Assembly: GCF_902809835.1 (NCBI RefSeq)
Contig: NZ_CADDWM010000012.1
Coordinates: 186,001-250,000, forward strand
Direction of reading: 5' to 3'
Origin: Agromyces sp. Marseille-P2726
Lineage (GTDB): Bacteria > Actinomycetota > Actinomycetes > Actinomycetales > Microbacteriaceae
DNA length: 64,000 bases
The notes under the pieces are model-generated. The model searched no databases and was not told the DNA's origin. It saw only the letters and a program-made list of their open reading frames with translations. Position 1 is the first letter of the stretch. Each line of letters begins with the position of its first letter. The translations under genes and the position numbers were made by a program. Below, one piece after another: positions 25,560-34,292 of this stretch.

Positions 25560-26580
25560 ACTGCTCGGTCGGCTCCTCCTCGGAGACCGGCACGCGCACG
25601 GTGAGCCCACCCGGGTCGATCCAGGTGCGGAAGGCGTTGGCACGACCGAAGCTGTCGCCGTCGAGCTCCACCTCCTCGGGGCGGCTGAGCAGCACGTCGA
25701 GGCGCTTGCCCTTGACGTAGCGCAGGGCGTCGACGTCGCGGCCGACGAGCTTGCGGCCGAGCTTGGTGCGGCGCAGCACCCCGTTCTCCCAGATCACCTT
25801 CATCACGATCTGCAGCCAGCCCCAGGCGCTCTCGGGGCGGAGGAACACGGCCTCGAATCGGCCGTCGTCGATGGCCGCGGTGGGCAGCAGCAGGATGTTC
25901 GCGGGAAGGGACCCGCAGTTGCCGATGATCAGCGTGTGGGCCGAGACCGTGCGCGTCGGGCGTCCGTCGAGGCGGTACCGCATGCGCATCCGGTTCTTGT
26001 CGCGGAGCGCCTTGCGGATGGCATCGACGTAGGCGAGCCATCCGACCTTGGCCTTCAATTCCTCGTCGGTCTCCGAGAGCATCTTGGCGTCGAGTCCGAA
26101 CCCGGCCATCACGAGGTAGGCGGCCCGATCGACGGAGCCGCCTTCGCGGCGGATCTCGGCCCAGGCGAGGTCGATCTTGCGGTCGGCACCGTCGAAGGCG
26201 ACCCGGATCGAGTGCTCCATGTCGTCGAGGGTGAGGTCGAGGTTGCGCGCGAGGAGGTTGCCCGTGCCCGACGGCAGCAGCGCCAACGAGGCCGATGTGC
26301 CACCGAGCACCTGCGCGACGTTGCGGATGGTTCCGTCACCGCCCGCCGCGATGATCATGTCGGCGCCCGCCTCGAGCGCCTGCTCGGCCTGTCCGAGACC
26401 GGGATCCTCCACGGTCGTCTCGAACCACAGCGTCTCGGCCCACTCCGCCGTCGCCGGCTCGGCGGCCACCGCGGCTCGGAGCACCTCCGCGTCGACCTTC
26501 ACCGGGTTGTAGATGATCGCGGCCCGACGCTGTCCGGTCGCGGACGAGGTCGACTCGCGGCCCTCGGTGCCGTGTTCCAC
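25558..26580 (-). CDS. Diacylglycerol kinase family lipid kinase, second copy
   Basis: 340 residues: RRAAIIYNPVKVD, then IIAAGGDGTIRNVAQVLGG (GGDGT loop), LLPSGTGNLLARNL, and a C-terminal half with FGLDAKMLSETDEELKAKVGWLAYVDAIRKAL and VELDGDSFG. It aligns over its whole length with the kinase at 3026-4012. Such enzymes phosphorylate membrane diacylglycerol-type lipids. The GTG start lies 5 nt after the stop of the small acidic protein gene, so the two are co-transcribed. Confidence 0.9.
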   Translation of the reverse strand: MEHGTEGRESTSSATGQRRAAIIYNPVKVDAEVLRAAVAAEPATAEWAETLWFETTVEDPGLGQAEQALEAGADMIIAAGGDGTIRNVAQVLGGTSASLALLPSGTGNLLARNLDLTLDDMEHSIRVAFDGADRKIDLAWAEIRREGGSVDRAAYLVMAGFGLDAKMLSETDEELKAKVGWLAYVDAIRKALRDKNRMRMRYRLDGRPTRTVSAHTLIIGNCGSLPANILLLPTAAIDDGRFEAVFLRPESAWGWLQIVMKVIWENGVLRRTKLGRKLVGRDVDALRYVKGKRLDVLLSRPEEVELDGDSFGRANAFRTWIDPGGLTVRVPVSEEEPTEQ

Positions 26581-26585
26581 CCCGG

Positions 26586-26858
26586 TCAGCGCTCGACGTC
26601 CTCTGGATCGAGGTCGACGTCGCCCGCGTCGTCGGGGCCGCCCGTGCCCGGCACGGCGTTGATCTGCGAGGCGTCGATGTCGGCGTCGTCGGCGATGGCA
26701 TCGGGCAGCGGATCATCTTGCTTGGCGGCCGTCTCGGTCTCGCTGCCGGGGCTGTAGCTGACGTCCTTGCGGGTCTGCTCGCGGTCATCGAGTGGTGCGG
26801 GCTCGCCGCGACCCCGCTCGGGATTCGGGCGGGCGCCCGTCTCGTCAGGTGTACTCAT
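26586..26858 (-). CDS. Small acidic, probably disordered protein
   Basis: 90 residues, rich in Asp, Glu, Pro and Gly, with no hydrophobic segment (QDDPLPDAIADDADIDASQINAVPG). TAGGCT lies 6 nt before the ATG (26865-26870), so the mRNA is leaderless. It is the first gene of an operon with the lipid kinase. I do not recognise a family. It may be a partner of the kinase (inference). Confidence 0.65.
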   Translation of the reverse strand: MSTPDETGARPNPERGRGEPAPLDDREQTRKDVSYSPGSETETAAKQDDPLPDAIADDADIDASQINAVPGTGGPDDAGDVDLDPEDVER

Positions 26859-27015
26859 GTGCCGAGCCTAGGTCGGCCGGCCCGAGGGGCGCAGCCCCTT
26901 GACAGGTGCCCGGATGCGCGACGTCGGCCCGAACGGGGGGTTGCGCGCAAGCCCTGATGGTGTCGGTGGCTGCTCGCTATGCTGTGCAGGTCTGCTGACA
27001 CGAGGGGATCACATC

Positions 27016-27441
27016 ATGCAACGAATCATGACGTCCGCCGCAATCGTCTTCACCGGGGCGCTGTTGTTCACCGGCTGCGCGGCCGGCGGCGGCGGTGGTG
27101 GCGAGACGGCGGCCACAGGATGCGACGCCATCAGCACCGAGGTGCGCGACATCTCGAACGGCGCCCAGAACGCCCTTGCCGCCGGAGGCGACCCGGCAGA
27201 CGTGAACGACGCGCTCGAGGGCTACAGCGAACGGGTCGACGCCCTCGAAGAGGAGGCTGACGGCGACGTCTCCGAGGCGCTCGACGCGCTCGACGAGAAG
27301 ATCGACGACGCGGCCGATTTCGCTGAGACCCTGCCCAGCGACCCCGAGGCCGAAGTCGATGACGAGGCCGTGGCCGAGCACCAGTCCGCCATCCAAGACG
27401 CGGCGACGGCCGTGAACGACGCCTGCAGCGACGAAGGCTGA
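27016..27441 (+). CDS. Acidic helical lipoprotein
   Basis: 141 residues with a lipoprotein signal (MQRIMTSAAIVFTGALLFTGC, Cys21), a Gly spacer, and an acidic helical domain with two cysteines (near TGCDAIS and NDACSDEG) that could form a disulfide. Repeated ALDALDEKIDDAADFAETL-type heptads suggest a helical bundle. The promoter has TATGCT at 26978-26983, and GAGGGG precedes the start. It ends at a strong bidirectional terminator. Function unknown. Confidence 0.75.
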   Translation: MQRIMTSAAIVFTGALLFTGCAAGGGGGGETAATGCDAISTEVRDISNGAQNALAAGGDPADVNDALEGYSERVDALEEEADGDVSEALDALDEKIDDAADFAETLPSDPEAEVDDEAVAEHQSAIQDAATAVNDACSDEG

Positions 27442-27463
27442 TCCAGCGCAGCACGCGACCCGA

Positions 27464-27500
27464 CGGCGCGAGGCATCAGCACGACGGATGCCTCGCGCCG
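27464..27500. terminator. Bidirectional terminator between lipoprotein and Ku genes
   Basis: A perfect 14-bp stem (CGGCGCGAGGCATC / GATGCCTCGCGCCG) with a 9-nt loop, centred between two converging stop codons. Confidence 0.85.
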
Positions 27501-27507
27501 CCGCGTC

Positions 27508-28446
27508 TCAGGACGCCGCCTTCTTCTTCGCCGCCGTCGACTTCGAGCTCGACTTCTTCGCGGCGGGCTTCTTGGTGCCGCTCGACGCCGACGTCTTCTT
27601 CGCGGCATCCGACTTCGATGAACCCGAACCCGAGGCCGCACCCGAACCCGCGCCCGTTCCGCCCTCGCGCTTCGAGGCGATCGACTGGCGCAGCGCCTCC
27701 ATGAGGTCGATGACCTCGCCGCCTTCCTCCTCGGGCTGCTCGCCGAACGTCGCGGCCGTGTCGACCGCATCGCCCTGCTCGAGCTTGGCCTTGATGAGCG
27801 TGCGGAGCTCCTGCTGGTACTCGTCGACGTACTGCTCGGGCTCGAAGTCGGCGACGAGGCTCTCGACGAGCTGCTTCGACAGGTCGAGCTCCTTCGTCGA
27901 GATCTTCACCGGCTCATCGAGCGACGGGAACTCGGCGGCACGCACCTCATCGCTCCACAGCAGTGTCTGCACGACCAGCACGTCATCGCGCACGCGAAGC
28001 GCTGCGAGCCGCGTCTTCTGGCGCAGTGCCATGCGCACGATCGCCGTACGGTCGGTCGACTCGAGCGTGCGACGCAGCAGCACGTACGCCTTGCTGGAGG
28101 CGGAGTCGGGTTCGAGGTAATAGCTCCGGTCGAACATGATCGGATCGATCTGCTCGGTCGGCACGAACTCGATCACCTCGATCTCGCGGCTGCGTTCAGC
28201 CGGAAGGGACTTGAGGTCCTCGTCGGTGATGATGACGGTGCGCTCGCCGTCGTCGTAGGCCTTGTCGATGTTCTTGTACTCGACGACCTCGCCATCGATC
28301 TCGCAGACGCGCTGGTAGCGGATGCGGCCACCGTCCGCGTCGTGAACCTGATGCAGGGACACGTCGTGGTCCTGGGTCGCGCTGTACAACTTGACGGGCA
28401 CATTGACCAGGCCGAATGTGACCGCGCCTTTCCAGACGGCTCGCAT
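27508..28446 (-). CDS. ku: Ku protein, non-homologous end joining
   Basis: 312 residues. The N-terminal Ku beta-barrel core covers residues 1-260 (MRAVWKGAVTFGLVNVPVKLYSAT, VCEIDGEVVEYKNIDKAY, DRSYYLEPD, LDLSKQLVESL). The C-terminal 55 residues are Lys/Ala/Ser-rich (GTKKPAAKKSSSKSTAAKKKAAS), the basic tail that helps DNA binding and threading in actinobacterial Ku. Ku homodimers bind double-strand ends and recruit LigD. The gene is divergent from ligD across 221 nt carrying an inverted repeat, so the two are probably co-regulated. Confidence 0.97.
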   Translation of the reverse strand: MRAVWKGAVTFGLVNVPVKLYSATQDHDVSLHQVHDADGGRIRYQRVCEIDGEVVEYKNIDKAYDDGERTVIITDEDLKSLPAERSREIEVIEFVPTEQIDPIMFDRSYYLEPDSASSKAYVLLRRTLESTDRTAIVRMALRQKTRLAALRVRDDVLVVQTLLWSDEVRAAEFPSLDEPVKISTKELDLSKQLVESLVADFEPEQYVDEYQQELRTLIKAKLEQGDAVDTAATFGEQPEEEGGEVIDLMEALRQSIASKREGGTGAGSGAASGSGSSKSDAAKKTSASSGTKKPAAKKSSSKSTAAKKKAAS

Positions 28447-28540
28447 GCCTACCAGTACACACCCCCGGATGCCGCGTGGGAACCCTCTTGCACCGGGGCT
28501 CGGCCCGCGGCCCCCGCCCCGCGCGCCCCCGCAGCCCGGC

Positions 28541-28616
28541 GTTTGTAGGACATCGGAGCCTCGGTAGGGCGCTGGGGGTCGCAGGAGTCCTACGAACCCG
28601 GGAATGTCCTACAAAC
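28541..28616. repeat. Inverted repeat between ku and ligD
   Basis: Perfect 13-bp arms GTTTGTAGGACAT (28541-28553) and ATGTCCTACAAAC (28604-28616), 50 bp apart, with a third, degenerate copy GTCCTACGAACCCG at 28587-28600. It sits in the only space that can hold the divergent promoters, so it is either an operator region or a small mobile palindromic element. Confidence 0.7.
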
Positions 28617-28667
28617 CCGAAGTGGGATGAGCGTGCTGCGACGCTGCCCCGCTGCAAGGATGGAGGA

Positions 28668-31154
28668 ATGGCCGAGACGCGCCAGATGGTGGAGGTCGAC
28701 GGCCGGAGACTCCGGCTGACGAACCTCGAGAAGGTCATGTATCCCGAGACCGGCATGACCAAGGGCGAGGTCATCTCGTACTACGCCGAGGTCGCGCCCG
28801 TCATGGTGCCGCTCGTCGCGGGGCGTCCGGTCACGCGCAAGCGCTGGGTGCACGGCGTCGGGACTCCGGATGACCCGCAGTCGTCGTTCTTCGAGAAGAA
28901 CCTCGAGCACGCGCCCGACTGGATCCGCACCGGTGTGATCCGCCACTCCGACGGGCCGAAGACCTACCCGATCGCGGGCGACCGGGCGACGCTCGTGTGG
29001 CTCGGGCAGCAGGCCGCGCTGGAGCTGCACGTGCCGCAGTGGCGATTCGATGCGAAGGGTGAGCCGGGGCATCCCGATCGGATCGTCTTCGACCTCGACC
29101 CCGGCGAGGGCATGGGGTTGGCCGAGTGCGCCGAGGCCGCCCGACTCGTGCGCGACCTGCTGGCCGGCATGGGCCTCGAGGCGATGCCCGTGACGAGCGG
29201 CAGCAAGGGCATCCACCTGTACGCGGCGCTGGACGGAAGGCAGACCTCGGATCAGGTCTCAGCGGTGGCGAAGGAGCTGGCGCAGGCGCTCGAGGCCGAT
29301 CACCCCGAGCTCATCGTGTCGAGCATGCGCAAGACGCTGCGGTCGGGCCGGGTGTTCATCGACTGGAGCCAGAACAACGGCAAGAAGACGACGATCGCCC
29401 CGTACTCGCTGCGCGGGCGGTTCCGCCCGACGGTCGCGGCGCCTCGCACCTGGGAGGAGCTCGACGACCCCGACCTGCGGCACCTCGAGGCGCACGAGGT
29501 GCTCGAGCGCGTGGCATCCCGACCCGATCCGCTCGCCGTGATCACCGCGGCGTCGTCTGCGCAGGCCGGGCCGCTCGCCGAGTACCTCTCGATGCGCAAG
29601 CCGGGAGTCACGCCCGAACCTATGCCCGAGTCGAGCTGGGGATCGCCGGGCGACGGCGACCCGCGGTTCGTCATCCAGGAGCACCACGCCCGGCGCCTGC
29701 ACTACGACCTGCGGCTCGAGCGCGACGGCGTGCTGAAGAGCTGGGCGGTACCGAAGGGGGTTCCGGATGACCCGGGCGTGAACCATCTCGCGGTGCAGAC
29801 CGAAGACCACCCGATGGAGTACCTCGTCTTCGAGGGCACCATCCCGAAGGGCGAGTACGGCGCCGGATCCATGACGATCTGGGACACGGGCACCTACGAG
29901 ACCGAGAAGTGGCGCGACGAGGAGGTGATCGTCGACCTGGCCGGGCAGCCCGGGGGGCCGCTCGCCGGGCGGGTCCGTCTCGCGCTGATCCGCACCGAGG
30001 GATCGGGGGAGAAGAGCAACTGGTTGCTCCACCGCATGAAGGACCAGCGACCCGGGCACTGGGCTTCCGGCGATCGAGGAGCGCCGCGCGAGGCGCGACG
30101 CGTCTCGGGATCGGAGGAGGAGGGTCTCGATACGCGTCCGCCTGCCGCTGGCGCTACTCGACCACCGGATGAGGATGACGACGAGGTCGTGCCGCCCATC
30201 CTCGAGCGACCCATGCTCGCGACATCCGGCACCCTCGGCCTCGTGCGCGGTGACGAGTGGGCGCTCGAATGGAAGTGGGACGGGATCCGGGTGCTCGCCC
30301 GCGTCGATGACGGGCGGGTGCGCCTGCTGAGCCGCAGGGGCAACGACGTGACGGCCACGTATCCCGAGCTCGCGGCGCTCCCGCGCGTCCTGCGGGGCGA
30401 TGCGCTCGTCGACGGCGAGATCGTCGCCCTCGACGAGACGGGGCGTCCCAGCTTCGAGCGCATGCAGCAACGGATGAACCTCACGCGTCCTCGGGAGATC
30501 GAGCGGGTCGCGGCATCCGTCCCCGTGCGACTGCTGCTCTTCGACGTGCTCGAGATCGCGGGGTCATCGGTGATGCAGCTTCCGTACCGGCGGCGCCGGG
30601 AGCTGCTCGGGCGACTCGTGCGCCCGCGGCGGGGCCTGCCGATCGAAGTGCCATCCGCGGCATCCGGCACCCCCGAGGAGGCGTATGAGGAGAGCCGCCG
30701 TCTCGGCCTCGAGGGCCTCGTCGCGAAGCGCCTCGACTCGGTCTACCGGCCGGGGGTGCGAACCGACGACTGGCTGAAGCTCAAGCTCAGCCACACCCAG
30801 GAGGTCGGGATCGGCGGGTACCGAAGGGGCACCGGTACGCGCACCGGGCGCATCCGGTCGCTGCTCGTCGGCATCCCGGGACCCGACGGCCTCGAGTACG
30901 CGGGTCGCGTGGGCAGCGGCCTGCGCGAGGTCGAGTCCGAACGACTCCTCAGCGCCCTCGACGCTCGCCGACGCGACACGTCGCCCTTCATCGAGGTACC
31001 GGCACCCGATGTCGCCGACGCCGTCTGGGTCGAGCCCGAGCTCGTCGGAGAGATCGAATTCGGGGAGTGGACCCGCACCGGCGTCGCCCGACATCCGCGA
31101 TGGCGCGGGCTGCGACCCGACAAGTCTCCCGGCGACGTCGTCAGGGAATCGTGA
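28668..31154 (+). CDS. ligD: ATP-dependent DNA ligase LigD (polymerase-phosphoesterase-ligase)
   Basis: 828 residues in three domains. The primase-polymerase (about 15-300) has catalytic Asp142 and Asp144 in VFDLDPGEG and VTSGSKGIHLYA. The phosphoesterase (about 330-460) has FVIQEHHARRLHYDLRLERDG. The ligase (about 505-820) has nucleophile Lys536 in EWKWDGIRV, DGEIVALDE, and LEGLVAKRLDS. It fills, trims and seals double-strand breaks with Ku. The ATG follows AAGGA by 7 nt. Residues about 469-500, the linker before the ligase domain, are encoded by a pair of palindromic repeats (30072-30166), an unusual in-frame insertion. Confidence 0.97.
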   Translation: MAETRQMVEVDGRRLRLTNLEKVMYPETGMTKGEVISYYAEVAPVMVPLVAGRPVTRKRWVHGVGTPDDPQSSFFEKNLEHAPDWIRTGVIRHSDGPKTYPIAGDRATLVWLGQQAALELHVPQWRFDAKGEPGHPDRIVFDLDPGEGMGLAECAEAARLVRDLLAGMGLEAMPVTSGSKGIHLYAALDGRQTSDQVSAVAKELAQALEADHPELIVSSMRKTLRSGRVFIDWSQNNGKKTTIAPYSLRGRFRPTVAAPRTWEELDDPDLRHLEAHEVLERVASRPDPLAVITAASSAQAGPLAEYLSMRKPGVTPEPMPESSWGSPGDGDPRFVIQEHHARRLHYDLRLERDGVLKSWAVPKGVPDDPGVNHLAVQTEDHPMEYLVFEGTIPKGEYGAGSMTIWDTGTYETEKWRDEEVIVDLAGQPGGPLAGRVRLALIRTEGSGEKSNWLLHRMKDQRPGHWASGDRGAPREARRVSGSEEEGLDTRPPAAGATRPPDEDDDEVVPPILERPMLATSGTLGLVRGDEWALEWKWDGIRVLARVDDGRVRLLSRRGNDVTATYPELAALPRVLRGDALVDGEIVALDETGRPSFERMQQRMNLTRPREIERVAASVPVRLLLFDVLEIAGSSVMQLPYRRRRELLGRLVRPRRGLPIEVPSAASGTPEEAYEESRRLGLEGLVAKRLDSVYRPGVRTDDWLKLKLSHTQEVGIGGYRRGTGTRTGRIRSLLVGIPGPDGLEYAGRVGSGLREVESERLLSALDARRRDTSPFIEVPAPDVADAVWVEPELVGEIEFGEWTRTGVARHPRWRGLRPDKSPGDVVRES
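30072..30166. repeat. Pair of inverted palindromic repeat units inside ligD
   Basis: A forward unit at 30072-30112 (GATCGAGGAGCGCC ... CGTCTCGGGATC) and a reverse unit at 30123-30166 (GGTCTCGATACGCG ... CTACTCGACCACC), 10 nt apart. Both belong to the family found inside the HAD gene and in the 63.5-kb array. The unit order is opposite to that in the HAD gene. The frame stays open, so the units are translated into a Gly/Glu/Arg/Pro linker. Confidence 0.8.
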
Positions 31155-31192
31155 TACCCCATTCGGGGGGAGTATTGAGTAGGCTCCAGATT

Positions 31193-31537
31193 GTGGGCAC
31201 CCTCTACTATGGCGATTCTGGAACACCGATCGGCATCGAAGATCGTGCGCTTGCGCACCTGAAGATCGCGATCACGACGAAGTTGCGACGCGGTGAGAGC
31301 TTCACCCTGTCGTGGATGCATCCGACGGACCAGCCCCGCGGCCGCAGCACCCTGTGGTTGCACCCCTCGATCCCGCTCCGGTTCGTGTTCGACCTGCCCG
31401 AGCAGCCCGAACTCAGCCGGGACTGGGTCGAGGAGCTCATGCGGTCGGCGAACAGCACCGGCGGCATCATGCTCGTCGAGGAGCACATCGGCACGCAGGC
31501 CCCGGCGCGCGAGACCCAGCCCCTGTCCGCCGGCTGA
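31193..31537 (+). CDS. Small conserved Microbacteriaceae-type protein (DUF7882-like), copy 1
   Basis: 114 residues: GTLYYGDSGTPIGIEDRALAHLKIAI, TTKLRRGESFTLSW, RGRSTLWLHPSIPLRFVF, LSRDWVEELMRSANSTGGI. Copies 2 and 3 (33860-34258 and 35144-35467) share this pattern. Such proteins have, as I recall, been labelled ATP-dependent DNA ligase in public genomes, but there is no KxDG nucleotidyl-transfer motif. The label may come from position next to ligD, as here (38 nt downstream). TAGGCT (31180-31185) lies 7 nt before the GTG, so it is leaderless and has its own promoter. Function unknown; cytosolic, no signal peptide. Confidence 0.8.
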   Translation: MGTLYYGDSGTPIGIEDRALAHLKIAITTKLRRGESFTLSWMHPTDQPRGRSTLWLHPSIPLRFVFDLPEQPELSRDWVEELMRSANSTGGIMLVEEHIGTQAPARETQPLSAG

Positions 31538-31562
31538 CGCAGAACCGCGCCGGTGGCCGGCG

Positions 31563-32561
31563 TCACTCGTCGATCGCCGCTCGTTCCTCACCATCGGCGC
31601 CGAGGAGCTCGAGCAGGGCGCGCTCCCGGCTGCCGCGCAGGCTGATGGTGCGCCCGCGTTCGTACTCCGAGATCACCCGTGGATCGACGTAGCTCGCCTT
31701 CGCAATCGTGGGCGTGTTGCCGAGTACCGAGCTCGCGTGCTCGATGGCGTCCCGGATGCCGCGTGCCCGCGCCCGCGCGGTGCTCTCGACGCCCAGCTGG
31801 GCGAGCGCGTCGGCGGCGGCGATGGTGCCCCGGAGCGTGCGGAAGTCCTTCGCGGTGAAGTCGCCGCCCGTGCGAGCCCGGATGTCCTCGTTCACGTCCG
31901 ACGCCCCGACCGCGCGCATGCGCCGGCCGTCCTCCTTCCAGGCGTAGAGCCGTGCCGCTGCGGAGCGCTCGGTCATGCGGTCGACGAACGCCGCGAGCGA
32001 GGCATCCTCCATCTGCACCACCTGCGCGATCCCACCCTTGGCGCGGAATCGGAATCGCACCGTCTCGGAGCCCTCGAGCGAGGCGTTGCGCACCAGCAGC
32101 GTCGTGAGACCGCGACTGCGGAAGCCCGCGAGCGACTCCTCGGAACCGATGCGGATGGCCCCGAGGTCGAGCGTCCGGAAGGCGGCCGCGAGCACGCGCT
32201 CGCGGGGCAGCTCCTCGAGCTTGAGATCTCGCTGCACGCCCGGGCGTGCGAGGGGCAGAGCGCGGGCGAGTGCCGTCATGCGGAGGAACTTCTCGGCGTC
32301 CTGCTTCTCACGCCAGACGGGGTGGTAGATGTACTGGCGGCGGCCGGCCGCATCGACGCCCACCGCGAGCACGTGAGCGTTGGGAGCGTCCGCGATCCAG
32401 ACGTTCTCCCACGCGGGTGGCACGGCCAGGTCGGCGATGCGAGCTCGCTCGGCCCGCCCGGCGGGGGTGCCGTCGGTGTGGACGTAGGCGAAGCCGCGTC
32501 CGCGTCGCACGCGCATGAAGCCGGGGGAGACGTACGGTTCGACCCGTTTCAGTCGCGGCAT
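31563..32561 (-). CDS. DNA topoisomerase IB
   Basis: 332 residues, the size of bacterial (poxvirus-like) type IB topoisomerases. N-terminal domain: GFAYVHTDGTPAGRAERARIADLAVPPAWENVWI. Catalytic domain: VRFRFRAKGG, NEDIRARTGGDFTAKDFRTLRGT, and the nucleophile tyrosine in TIAKASYVDPRVISEYERG. It relaxes supercoils through a 3'-phosphotyrosine intermediate. It is the last gene of a minus-strand group with the Rho-N-like protein gene (7 nt upstream) and the SDR gene. It converges on copy 1 of the small protein family. Confidence 0.95.
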   Translation of the reverse strand: MPRLKRVEPYVSPGFMRVRRGRGFAYVHTDGTPAGRAERARIADLAVPPAWENVWIADAPNAHVLAVGVDAAGRRQYIYHPVWREKQDAEKFLRMTALARALPLARPGVQRDLKLEELPRERVLAAAFRTLDLGAIRIGSEESLAGFRSRGLTTLLVRNASLEGSETVRFRFRAKGGIAQVVQMEDASLAAFVDRMTERSAAARLYAWKEDGRRMRAVGASDVNEDIRARTGGDFTAKDFRTLRGTIAAADALAQLGVESTARARARGIRDAIEHASSVLGNTPTIAKASYVDPRVISEYERGRTISLRGSRERALLELLGADGEERAAIDE

Positions 32562-32568
32562 CCGCGGC

Positions 32569-32835
32569 TCAGTGGTTCCGAAGGGCCGAGATGAGCTCGG
32601 ACTTGCGCTTCTTGCTGTACCCCGAGAGGCCCAGCTCCTTCGCGCGCTTCTTCAGCCGCTCGACCGTCCAGTCCTCGTAGTCTCCGGCCTTGCCGCCCTT
32701 TCGTCCGACCGCGCTGCGGCCGCGGTTGGCCGCGGCATTGGAGATGCGCGCGGCCTTCTCCTTCGACGCTCCGTCCTCACGGAGCTCCTCGTAGAGTTCG
32801 GGATCCTTCAGCGATGAGTTCTTGCGTCCGGGCAT
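32569..32835 (-). CDS. Rho-N/SAP-like small protein (DUF7218-like)
   Basis: 88 residues. The first half is a conserved ELREDGASKEKAARISNAAANRGRSAVGRKGG segment. The second half, YEDWTVERLKKRAKELGLSGYSKKRKSELISALRNH, is a Rho N-terminal/SAP-type helix-extension-helix that binds nucleic acid. A strong AAAGGAAAGGAGAG site precedes the ATG. The gene sits between the SDR and topoisomerase IB genes in one operon. A role in nucleoid or stress protection is plausible (inference). Confidence 0.8.
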   Translation of the reverse strand: MPGRKNSSLKDPELYEELREDGASKEKAARISNAAANRGRSAVGRKGGKAGDYEDWTVERLKKRAKELGLSGYSKKRKSELISALRNH

Positions 32836-32857
32836 CGTTCTCTCCTTTCCTTTCGAT

Positions 32858-33739
32858 TCACAGGCCGCGGCCGCCGGTGACCGGCAACACGGCACCCGAG
32901 ACGTACGACGCCTCCTCCGACGCCAGGTACACGTACGCGCCGGCGAGTTCCGCGGGCTGGCCGGCACGGCCGAGCGGCGTGTTCCGGCCGAACTCGGGCA
33001 GCTTCTCGGGCCATCCGGTCGCCGGGATGAGGGGCGTCCAGATCGGACCAGGGGCGACGGCATTGACCCGGATGCCGCGTGGCCCGAGCTCCTCGGCGAG
33101 CGCCTTGGTGAACGCCCACAGCGCCGCCTTGGTCATCGCGTAGTCGACGAGTTCGGTCGAGGGATCGAAGCCCTGGATCGACGTCGTCGTGATGATGCTC
33201 GACCCGGGCTCCATCAGCGGAACGGCCGCCCGCGCCAGGAACACGGGCGCGAAGATGTTCACCCGCATCACGCTCTCGAAGTCGGCGGTGGGAATCTCGT
33301 CGATGCCGCCCCGGTTTCGTTGATGCGCCGCGTTCAGCACGAGCAGGTCGATACCGCCGAACGCCTGGTCGGTGTGTTCGATGAGCTCCTTGCAGTGCCG
33401 TTCGCTCCGCAGGTCGCCGGGCAGCAGGAGCGGGTCGCTTCCGGCATCCGTGATCCACTCGGCGGTCTCCTTCGCGTCGGCCTCCTCGCTCGGGAGATAG
33501 GAGATGGCCACCCGGGCGCCCTCCCGCGCGAACGCGATGGCGACCGCGCGACCGATGCCGGAGTCGCCGCCCGTGATGAGCGCGTGCCGGCCCTCGAGCC
33601 GTCGGCTGCCGCGATAGCTCTGCTCGCCGTGATCGGGCTGGGGGGCCATCCGCTCGGTGAGTCCCGGGGGAGCTTGCTCCTGTTTCGGGAACCGATCCGT
33701 GGTGTGCTTCGTGGTCGGATCGATGAGCTGCTCGTTCAT
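32858..33739 (-). CDS. SDR family oxidoreductase, general-stress type
   Basis: 293 residues with an N-terminal extension (PKQEQAPPGLTERMAPQPDHGEQSYRGSRRLEGRHALITGGDSGIGRAVAIAFAREGA) typical of the YhdF/YghA/GSP39-like SDRs found in stress regulons. The active site is TTTSIQGF with YAMTKAAL; the C-terminus is the conserved SGAVLPVTGGRGL. The substrate is unknown. The second ATG (33739) is used because GAAGGGG abuts the first one. It heads the operon with the Rho-N-like protein and topoisomerase IB. Confidence 0.88.
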   Translation of the reverse strand: MNEQLIDPTTKHTTDRFPKQEQAPPGLTERMAPQPDHGEQSYRGSRRLEGRHALITGGDSGIGRAVAIAFAREGARVAISYLPSEEADAKETAEWITDAGSDPLLLPGDLRSERHCKELIEHTDQAFGGIDLLVLNAAHQRNRGGIDEIPTADFESVMRVNIFAPVFLARAAVPLMEPGSSIITTTSIQGFDPSTELVDYAMTKAALWAFTKALAEELGPRGIRVNAVAPGPIWTPLIPATGWPEKLPEFGRNTPLGRAGQPAELAGAYVYLASEEASYVSGAVLPVTGGRGL

Positions 33740-33859
33740 CCACATCCCCTTCGCATCGCTGCCACGCTACGCCCGCCGGCGTGACCGCCGCAGGGGTTGA
33801 CATGGCCGTCGGATGCCTCGGATCGCGTGGGCCCGCCGCCCGGGCATATGCTGTGAGTC

Positions 33860-34258
33860 GTGGGCACCCTCTACTACGGCGACTCCGGGACGCCGATCGG
33901 TATCGAAGACCGCGCACTCGCGCACCTCAAGATCGCGGTCACGACGAAGTTGCGCCGCGGCGAGAGCTTCACGCTGTCATGGCAGCACACCGACGACCAG
34001 CCACGGGGGCGCAGCACGCTCTGGCTGCATCCGTCGATCCCACTCCGGTTCGTGTTCGATGAGCCCGAAGCACCCGAACTCAGCCGCACGTGGATCGAAG
34101 ACCTCATGCGGTCGGCCAACAGCACCGGCGGCATCCAACTCGTACCCGAGAACCTCGACAACGAGCCGATCGCCGCCCAGCCCGACCAGCCGGTGCAGGT
34201 CGGCGTCGACGTGCAGCAGGTCGAGAAGTCCGCAGGCGACGAGGCGAAGCCCGAGTAG
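33860..34258 (+). CDS. Small conserved Microbacteriaceae-type protein (DUF7882-like), copy 2
   Basis: 132 residues. The first 95 are nearly identical to copy 1 (GTLYYGDSGTPIGIEDRALAHLKIAV, GRSTLWLHPSIPLRFVF, LMRSANSTGGIQLVPE); the tail is longer and acidic. TATGCT (33847-33852) lies 7 nt before the GTG, so it is leaderless like copy 1. It diverges from the stress SDR. Function unknown. Confidence 0.8.
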   Translation: MGTLYYGDSGTPIGIEDRALAHLKIAVTTKLRRGESFTLSWQHTDDQPRGRSTLWLHPSIPLRFVFDEPEAPELSRTWIEDLMRSANSTGGIQLVPENLDNEPIAAQPDQPVQVGVDVQQVEKSAGDEAKPE

Positions 34259-34292
34259 GGCCCCGCCTCGTCGAGTTGCGTCGGTCGGGCGA

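Noticed and set aside
31193..31537. Annotation of the small protein family as ATP-dependent DNA ligase
   Set aside because: At 107-132 residues the proteins lack KxDG and every other nucleotidyltransferase motif.
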